From assembly GCA_934229535.1 (NCBI GenBank), contig CAKQDS010000033.1, positions 1 to 18,377 of the forward strand: 18,377 bases of DNA, in the 5' to 3' direction. The notes beneath the pieces were generated by a model. It was given only the letters and a program-made list of their open reading frames with translations. It searched no databases and was not told where the DNA came from. The position numbers and the translations under genes are program-made. Positions 14,319-18,377 of this stretch are shown one piece after another; within the stretch, counting starts at the first letter, position 1, and every line of letters begins with the position of its first letter. The DNA is from an uncultured Anaeroplasmataceae bacterium (GTDB lineage: Bacteria; Bacillota_I; Bacilli_A; Acholeplasmatales; Anaeroplasmataceae).

Positions 14319-14667
14319 AGTTCTTCGGCTTACATAAAATTCCAATTAAAACTGATAAGAATATTGTAAGAGAAATTCCAAAGGCGGTCTTATCAAATAT
14401 GGAGGTAAAAGCACCTATAATTCCTTTATTTTTGGCACCACTATAAGCTGCATGCACTAGGCTATGACCAAAGCTTGTAATAGGTAGCAATGCTCCAGCG
14501 CCTGCAACCTTGATTAGCTTATCATAAAAATTAAAAAAGTCTAAAAACACCCCAATAACAACAAATAGTCCTGTAATATGTCCTGGTGTTAATTTAAATA
14601 AGTCTAAGATTAATTGACCAATTGCACAAATTAAGCCACCAACTAAAAAAGCATATAAAAATATCAA
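14317..14667 (-). CDS. spoVAE: Stage V sporulation protein AE (SpoVAEb type)
   Basis: A 116-residue membrane protein of the SpoVAC/SpoVAE family, part of the channel that moves dipicolinic acid into the forespore and out at germination. It has about four hydrophobic segments and the conserved central motif NFYDKLIKVAGAGALLPITS followed by FGHSLVHAA. The open frame begins at a GTG at 14676 with no properly spaced ribosome site. The TTG at 14667 has AAGAGGTG 6-8 bases upstream and overlaps the spoVAD stop as TTGA, so it is preferred. It is last in the operon, followed directly by a terminator. No spoVAEa or spoVAF follows, which is the reduced spoVAC-D-E set seen in clostridia. Confidence 0.92.
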   Translation of the reverse strand: MIFLYAFLVGGLICAIGQLILDLFKLTPGHITGLFVVIGVFLDFFNFYDKLIKVAGAGALLPITSFGHSLVHAAYSGAKNKGIIGAFTSIFDKTAFGISLTIFLSVLIGILCKPKN

Positions 14668-15665
14668 TCTAAACACCTCTTTAAAACTATTGCATGAGCA
14701 ATTGCGGGAATACTTTCATGCTGAAGACACATACTAGGATTTAATAAGGCTCCTGTTGCACATATTAATACCTTATTTAAATTGCCTATAGTTAATTCAT
14801 TAAGAATGTATGATAGTGTAACACACCCACAGCAAGCACAACCACTACCACCAGCAAATACATGCTGCTTGTTATTATCATATATCAATAACCCACAATC
14901 ATTATAATTAAATATTTGATATTTTTCTTTAAGTACATCTTTAACTATCTCATAGCCAAATATTGATAAATCACCAGTTAATATCAAATCATAATCGCTT
15001 GGCTTTAAATTAAAATCACTAAAATGAGATAATAATGTTTCAATCGCAGCCGGAGCCATTGCTCGACCCATATCTGTTTGATTTTTAAAGCCTACATCAA
15101 TAATTTTACCAAGAGTTGCACCTGATATCATTACTTTACTTCTTTTTCTACTTAATAAAGCACTAGCAGCACCGGTAACTGTAAACGTAGTTGTTTCCCC
15201 TTTAGCTCCACCATATTCCACTGGATTTCTAAATTGCCTTTCCGCACTACAATTATGACTGCTCGTAATAGCAATAACATTTTCATAATTATTTGATTCA
15301 ATGGCTATAGCTGAGGTTATAATTCCTAAAGCAATGGTTGAACATGCTCCATAAATTCCTAAAAAAGGAATATCAAAATTTCTTCCAACATAATTTGAAA
15401 TAGCCGTTTGATTAATTAAATCTCCACCAATCAATAAATCAATATCAGTATCATTTAATTTAGCCTTAGCCAAAAGCTTTTTTAAGCATTTTGTTTGAAG
15501 CATCATTTCAGCTTGTTCGAATGAGCTACATCCTAAATAATTGTCATAAACAATTTCGTCATAATATTCTTTAAGTGGACCTTCACCCTCAAGGCTTCCT
15601 ACAATTGTTGCAGCATAATTTAAATATACATCGTTAAATTTCAAGCTTTGTTTACCAATTTTCAT
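14664..15665 (-). CDS. spoVAD: Stage V sporulation protein AD
   Basis: A soluble, thiolase-like protein that in Bacillus binds dipicolinic acid and acts with SpoVAC and SpoVAE. The 333 residues match the family. Conserved segments include IGGDLINQT, GIYGACSTIALG with the thiolase-type cysteine, the SSHNCSAERQFRNPVEYGG block, FTVTGAASALL, DMGRAMAPAA, and GGSGCACCGCVTLSYIL near the C-terminus. The last segment has four cysteines, more than in B. subtilis. GGTGAG precedes the ATG by about 7 bases, and the start overlaps the spoVAC stop as ATGA, indicating coupled translation. Confidence 0.96.
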   Translation of the reverse strand: MKIGKQSLKFNDVYLNYAATIVGSLEGEGPLKEYYDEIVYDNYLGCSSFEQAEMMLQTKCLKKLLAKAKLNDTDIDLLIGGDLINQTAISNYVGRNFDIPFLGIYGACSTIALGIITSAIAIESNNYENVIAITSSHNCSAERQFRNPVEYGGAKGETTTFTVTGAASALLSRKRSKVMISGATLGKIIDVGFKNQTDMGRAMAPAAIETLLSHFSDFNLKPSDYDLILTGDLSIFGYEIVKDVLKEKYQIFNYNDCGLLIYDNNKQHVFAGGSGCACCGCVTLSYILNELTIGNLNKVLICATGALLNPSMCLQHESIPAIAHAIVLKRCLD

Positions 15666-16105
15666 ATACAGCTCACCAAATATCTAATTATTGCCATCAT
15701 AATAGCACTAAAAACGCCCATTGCTAAGACTGAGGAGGCTAACTTAAATACATTAGCACCAATTCCTAAAATTATACCTTCTGGCTTATATTCCATCGCT
15801 GAGGAAATCATTGAATTAGCAAATCCCGTTATAGGAATAGAAAAACCGCACTTGCCAATTTGACCAAGCCTATCATAAAATCCAAATGCTGAGCTTACAC
15901 CTGCAGCTAAAATCATAATTCCAATCATATATGTACTACTTAATTCATCATCTACACCATTATGCTTAAATATTGTTATTATAGCTTGACCAATAAGACA
16001 AATTATTCCACCAAACAAAAATGCTAAGCAAACATTTTTTACAATCATTTTTTTATTTAACTTTGGCGTAATCCTCTTTAAATATATTTCTTTTTTTATA
16101 TGCAT
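15662..16105 (-). CDS. spoVAC: Stage V sporulation protein AC
   Basis: A 147-residue integral membrane protein, the mechanosensitive dipicolinate channel component of the spore inner membrane in Bacillus. It has a basic N-terminus, about four to five hydrophobic segments, and the family motif FGFYDRLGQIGKCGFSIPITG followed by FANSMISSAMEYKPEG. The frame opens at tandem GTG codons at 16117 and 16114, but GGTGAG sits five bases before the ATG at 16105, which is chosen. It follows spoIIAB after 48 bases, where B. subtilis has sigF, and begins a tightly overlapping spoVAC-D-E set. Confidence 0.95.
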   Translation of the reverse strand: MHIKKEIYLKRITPKLNKKMIVKNVCLAFLFGGIICLIGQAIITIFKHNGVDDELSSTYMIGIMILAAGVSSAFGFYDRLGQIGKCGFSIPITGFANSMISSAMEYKPEGIILGIGANVFKLASSVLAMGVFSAIMMAIIRYLVSCI

Positions 16106-16115
16106 ATTGCTCACC

Positions 16116-16140
16116 ACTATTATTTTGCATTAATAATAGT
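16116..16140 (-). other. Inverted repeat between spoIIAB and spoVAC
   Basis: Perfect 9-base arms ACTATTATT and AATAATAGT with a 7-base loop, just before the spoVAC ribosome site and overlapping the proposed -10. No T-run follows, so it is not an ordinary terminator. It could limit read-through from spoIIAB or act as an operator. Confidence 0.45.
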
Positions 16141-16150
16141 TCATTTATAC
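16121..16150 (-). promoter_or_regulatory. Candidate forespore (sigma-F/G) promoter of spoVACDE
   Basis: Minus-strand GTATA (16146-16150) fits the -35 GYWTA. After 16 bases, TGCAAAATA (16121-16129) fits the -10 GGHAAAHTR in 8 of 9 positions. The implied leader is very short, about 10 bases with GGTGAG in it. spoVA is sigma-G-dependent in B. subtilis, so the function fits. The consensus is quoted from memory. Confidence 0.45.
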
Positions 16151-16153
16151 TAC

Positions 16154-16573
16154 CTAGACATTAAACTTTTTATGAATTATGACATGACAGCCTTCTTTTA
16201 CCCTTGAAATAACCTGCATTTCATCAGAGAAAATTTCCATTATTGTAAAGCCAAGACCACTTCTCTCTTCATTTTTTTTAGTAGAAAATAAAGGCTTTTT
16301 AGCTTCCTCTACATTTTCTATACCAATACCATTATCAATAAAATGAAGAATGATTTCCTCATTATTTAGCTCAATTATACACTTAATTATTTCCTCTTCA
16401 TTTTCTTTATAGCCATGAACTATAGCATTTGTTATTGCCTCACTAGCAATTGTTTTAACTTCATCAATAAAACTAATAGTAACATTTTTATTAATCAAGA
16501 ATCCCGCAATAATATTACGCATTATACTAATATTTTCAAGTTTTGCATTAAAGCTTATTTCAAATCTATTCAT
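16154..16573 (-). CDS. spoIIAB: Anti-sigma-F factor SpoIIAB (serine kinase)
   Basis: A GHKL-fold kinase that holds the forespore sigma factor inactive and phosphorylates SpoIIAA. The 139-residue protein has an N box SEAITNAIVHGY (E45, N49), a G1 box DNGIGI (D80, G82, G84), AKKPLFSTKKNEERSGLGFT with the ATP lid and G2 box, and MEIFSDEM matching the SpoIIAB-specific segment after it. This places it with SpoIIAB rather than with RsbW. The start overlaps the spoIIAA stop by one base (TAATG), so the two are translationally coupled. It lacks the short tail of the B. subtilis protein. The expected partner gene sigF is not downstream and is not found anywhere in the window. Confidence 0.95.
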   Translation of the reverse strand: MNRFEISFNAKLENISIMRNIIAGFLINKNVTISFIDEVKTIASEAITNAIVHGYKENEEEIIKCIIELNNEEIILHFIDNGIGIENVEEAKKPLFSTKKNEERSGLGFTIMEIFSDEMQVISRVKEGCHVIIHKKFNV

Positions 16574-16923
16574 TATCTAGCCCCCACAAACATTAAAACA
16601 CTCTCTTCGTTATCTCTAATTTTACATATCTTCATCAAACCAGAAATTCTAATAATTCTTTCTATTTTATCGTTAAGATTACATATCGTCACATCTCCTC
16701 CAATCACCTTAAGCTGTTGATATCTACCAATTATTAAGCCAATACCTGACGAATCCAAAAATGTTAATCTTTCAAAATTAAAAACCAAGTGCTTAATATT
16801 GTGTAGTTCAATATATTTAACTAATCTTAATCGTAAATCACTAACATGATTTTCATCAAGTTCTCCTTTAAATCTTACAAATAATATATCATCCTTAATA
16901 TACATATTAACCGCTAAGCCCAT
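16573..16923 (-). CDS. spoIIAA: Anti-sigma factor antagonist SpoIIAA
   Basis: A STAS-domain protein that in unphosphorylated form displaces the forespore sigma factor from SpoIIAB. The 116 residues equal the family length. It aligns end to end with B. subtilis SpoIIAA: RFKGELDENH, the FERLTFLDSSGIGLIIGRY loop with phosphorylatable Ser58, QQLKVIGGDVTICN, and ISGLMKICKI. GGAG lies 9 bases before the ATG. It is the first gene of the sporulation unit, with its own promoter carrying a Spo0A box. SpoIIE, the phosphatase that activates it, is not in the window. Confidence 0.96.
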   Translation of the reverse strand: MGLAVNMYIKDDILFVRFKGELDENHVSDLRLRLVKYIELHNIKHLVFNFERLTFLDSSGIGLIIGRYQQLKVIGGDVTICNLNDKIERIIRISGLMKICKIRDNEESVLMFVGAR

Positions 16924-16953
16924 TAAATCATCTCCATAAGTATTTTAAATTAA

Positions 16954-16982
16954 GTTATACCTCTTTTAAATAACTTCGACAA
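16954..16982 (-). promoter_or_regulatory. Promoter of spoIIAA with Spo0A box over the -35
   Basis: Minus-strand TTGTCG (16977-16982), 17-base spacer, TATAAC (16954-16959). A perfect 0A box TGTCGAA (16975-16981) overlaps the -35, the geometry of Spo0A-activated sigma-A promoters such as spoIIG and spoIIE of B. subtilis. I see no sigma-H-type -10 (GAAT) at the right place, although B. subtilis spoIIA uses sigma-H. Confidence 0.6.
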
Positions 16983-17018
16983 CTATAGAGAAAAAAAGTC
17001 ATTTAAAATAATAATGAT

Positions 17019-17052
17019 AAAAAAAGGAATATGTCGTTATTTGACATATTCC
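17019..17052 (-). terminator. Terminator of the yqeY-CBS operon
   Basis: Perfect 10-pair stem GGAATATGTC / GACATATTCC (17026-17035 and 17043-17052) with a 7-base loop. On the minus strand T7 follows. It lies 23 bases beyond the stop of the CBS protein and insulates spoIIAA from it. Confidence 0.92.
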
Positions 17053-17075
17053 CAATCTTTAACAAGTATTATAGA

Positions 17076-17792
17076 CTATTTTATAACATCATACAATGTT
17101 ATAATTCCTATTATTTCTTCATCCTCATAGCCATTATTTGTAACTAAAAGCATTACTAAGCGCTTATTATTTATTTTTCTTTGATTAAATATTTCTACTA
17201 ATCTTTCAAACCTAGTGTTCTTTTTAACGAATTGATAGCATTCGGTAAAATGACTTGAAATATTTAAATAGTTCAAAAAATCAGCAATTGTTGCTTTATC
17301 ATCTAAAATGACATTATTGTTACTATAAACATATGACAATAAAACATTTGAGCTAAATACACCAATTAAAACTCCCATTTTATCTAAAACAGGAATATGA
17401 GAATAGCCATTTTGAATCATTAAATTAACGATTGACTTTAAAGAATCATTAATTTCAGCATAAACCATTTCTCTTTTTTTAGTGCACACATCATAAGCAA
17501 CTCTAGGATTTTCAATTCTAATGATTTCTTTTTTTAAAAAATCAATAAGCTCCTGATTAATAGTGAATGAATCACCACCAATTATGTCAGCCTCATGAAT
17601 TAAAAAATTACGGAGCGTTCTTATTTTATCAATAATATTAGCTCTATTTTTATCAAATGCTAAATAGCTTTTCTTTAAATGATCTATATGGTAGACAATA
17701 ATAGATTTAGAACTATAGATATTGTAGAAATTCTTTAAATGATTTTCTAATTCTGAATAAAGATTTAAAAATTCCTGATTATTATCTTGCAT
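17076..17792 (-). CDS. HEPN-like / CBS-pair protein
   Basis: A 238-residue soluble protein of two parts. Residues 1-90 are helical and resemble a HEPN domain: an amphipathic start (FLNLYSELENHLKNFYNI) and, after a second helix, LRNFLIHE, in which R61-N62 and H66 fit the R-x4-6-H motif of HEPN nucleases. Residues about 95-238 carry two CBS repeats: NGYSHIPVLDKMGVLIGVFS in the first and LLVTNNGYEDEEIIGIITLY at the end of the second. CBS pairs usually bind adenine nucleotides. The start is one base after the yqeY stop with only a weak AAAGAAA upstream, so translation probably depends on coupling. Many HEPN domains are non-catalytic, so RNase activity is only a possibility. Confidence 0.7.
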   Translation of the reverse strand: MQDNNQEFLNLYSELENHLKNFYNIYSSKSIIVYHIDHLKKSYLAFDKNRANIIDKIRTLRNFLIHEADIIGGDSFTINQELIDFLKKEIIRIENPRVAYDVCTKKREMVYAEINDSLKSIVNLMIQNGYSHIPVLDKMGVLIGVFSSNVLLSYVYSNNNVILDDKATIADFLNYLNISSHFTECYQFVKKNTRFERLVEIFNQRKINNKRLVMLLVTNNGYEDEEIIGIITLYDVIK

Positions 17793-17793
17793 A

Positions 17794-18231
17794 TTAAATT
17801 TCTTTTAATGTTTGATTAACAAGCTTCATATCAACGCTTCCAGCATAATTTGCTTTAAAATATTTCATAACAGCTGGCACACTCTTATCATCAAGCTTAG
17901 AAATAATTTCTTTAATTTCATCCTTAGTTAATTGCTTTGGTAAATAAGCATTAAGAATTTGTTGTTGTTTTAAAAGCTCATCAACCTTCTCTAAATACTT
18001 AGGATCATGGCTTGCAGCAACCTTAAAGTTATTTGCTTCCTCTTCTAGCTCCTTAATTGTTTTTTGAATTAACTGTAATGTATCAGCATCAGTTAATTCC
18101 TCGTTTTTTGTCTTCTTTTCAATAGATAAAAGCATACATTTATTAATTGCAATGCCTAATATATCCTTTGCTAGGGCATCATGATTTTTCATTGCTTGCA
18201 TCTTATCTTTTTTTAATGTATCAAATAGCAT
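17794..18231 (-). CDS. yqeY: GatB/YqeY-domain protein
   Basis: A 145-residue protein of the YqeY family, which shares the helical tail domain of GatB, the tRNA-dependent amidotransferase subunit. Its role in bacteria is unclear. The family pattern is visible: MLFDTLKKDKMQAMKNHDA at the N-terminus, the central LTDADTLQLIQKTIKELEEEANNF, YLPKQLTKDEI, and a C-terminal VPAVMKYFKANYAGSVDMK that corresponds to the MGKVMK..G..D pattern. The frame opens at ATG 18240, but AAAGG abuts that codon and is nine bases from the ATG at 18231, which is chosen. It is often found beside rpsU in Firmicutes; that gene is not seen here. Confidence 0.92.
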   Translation of the reverse strand: MLFDTLKKDKMQAMKNHDALAKDILGIAINKCMLLSIEKKTKNEELTDADTLQLIQKTIKELEEEANNFKVAASHDPKYLEKVDELLKQQQILNAYLPKQLTKDEIKEIISKLDDKSVPAVMKYFKANYAGSVDMKLVNQTLKEI

Positions 18232-18254
18232 AAATATCATCCTTTCTTCCCTTT

Positions 18255-18283
18255 ATTATACACCATAATATGAGCACATGCAA
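18255..18283 (-). promoter_or_regulatory. Promoter of yqeY-CBS
   Basis: Minus-strand TTGCAT (18278-18283), 17-base spacer, TATAAT (18255-18260). Confidence 0.8.
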
Positions 18284-18300
18284 TTATAATATATTTTTCC

Positions 18301-18371
18301 AAAAAAAAGGGGCTGTGAAAAAACCTAGGTTTTAAAAAACTTAGATTTTGGAGTAACAGCTCCTTTTTTTT
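18301..18371. terminator. 71-nt long hairpin at the right edge, bidirectional terminator-like
   Basis: Outer arms of 16 bases pair fully with one G.T (18301-18316 with 18356-18371, core GGGGCTGT / ACAGCTCC, flanked by A8 and T8). Inside, 18320-18333 pairs imperfectly with 18336-18349, so almost the whole segment folds on itself. GGAG (18350-18353) can also pair with CTCC (18360-18363) as an alternative hairpin. It probably ends transcription in both directions. A short palindromic mobile repeat would look similar. Confidence 0.65.
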
Positions 18372-18377
18372 GCCATA

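Noticed and set aside
15648..15863. Plus-strand open frame of 71 codons
   Set aside because: Antisense to spoVAC and spoVAD, with no start signals.
16106..16153. Remnant of sigF between spoIIAB and spoVAC
   Set aside because: The 48 bases contain no sigma-factor-like codons; they read better as regulatory sequence.
16415..16720. Plus-strand open frame of 101 codons
   Set aside because: Antisense to spoIIAB and spoIIAA, both of which are certain.

Overview
The window is A/T-rich DNA from a spore-forming low-G+C Firmicute. Three things point there: sporulation genes (spoIIAA, spoIIAB, spoVAC, spoVAD, spoVAE, spoVS), an RNase Y / YmdB / SpoVS / MiaB / YmcA block in the same order as in Bacillus subtilis, and RNase M5. 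TGA is used as a stop (miaB, spoVAC, spoVAD), so this is the standard bacterial code and not the Mycoplasma code. The very low G+C, short leaders and mixed gene set fit a divergent gut-type Bacilli/Erysipelotrichia-like lineage, but that placement is inference. No tRNA, rRNA, CRISPR array, transposase or phage gene was seen.

Layout. (1) 84-4772, minus strand: promoter, rny, ymdB, spoVS, miaB, ymcA, terminator. This is an RNA-turnover and developmental-control block with internal hairpins that probably set gene ratios. (2) 4823-5554, plus strand: a lone membrane-anchored protein of unknown function, divergent from rny. (3) 5558-6163, minus: rnmV (5S rRNA maturation) with its own promoter, part of which overlaps the terminator of the next operon. 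(4) 6152-10360: a heterodimeric ABC exporter operon (minus) divergent from a marR regulator (plus), with a perfect 22-bp palindrome between two strong promoters. (5) 10366-14318: pfkA-pyk (minus), divergent from a PPi-type phosphofructokinase gene (plus), with a candidate cre site between them. (6) 14317-16982, minus: spoIIAA-spoIIAB followed directly by spoVAC-spoVAD-spoVAE. (7) 17019-18283, minus: yqeY-like gene and a HEPN-like/CBS-domain protein. The right edge carries a 71-nt hairpin.

How the genes work together. SpoIIAA and SpoIIAB are the anti-anti-sigma and anti-sigma pair that controls the forespore sigma factor. The spoVA products load dipicolinic acid into the spore. In B. subtilis sigF lies directly after spoIIAB, but here it is absent and only 48 bases separate spoIIAB from spoVAC. 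Those 48 bases contain a match to a forespore (sigma-F/G) promoter, and the spoIIAA promoter carries a perfect Spo0A box over its -35. The most interesting reading is a rewired sporulation locus in which early control genes and late forespore genes are fused with sigF removed. The glycolytic region pairs an ATP-type and a PPi-type phosphofructokinase with pyruvate kinase, which suggests switching between ATP- and pyrophosphate-driven glycolysis.

Several starts differ from the longest open frame because Shine-Dalgarno placement favours an internal codon (ymcA, miaB, rny, the 4878 gene, rnmV, the first ABC gene, pfkA, spoVAE, spoVAC, yqeY).
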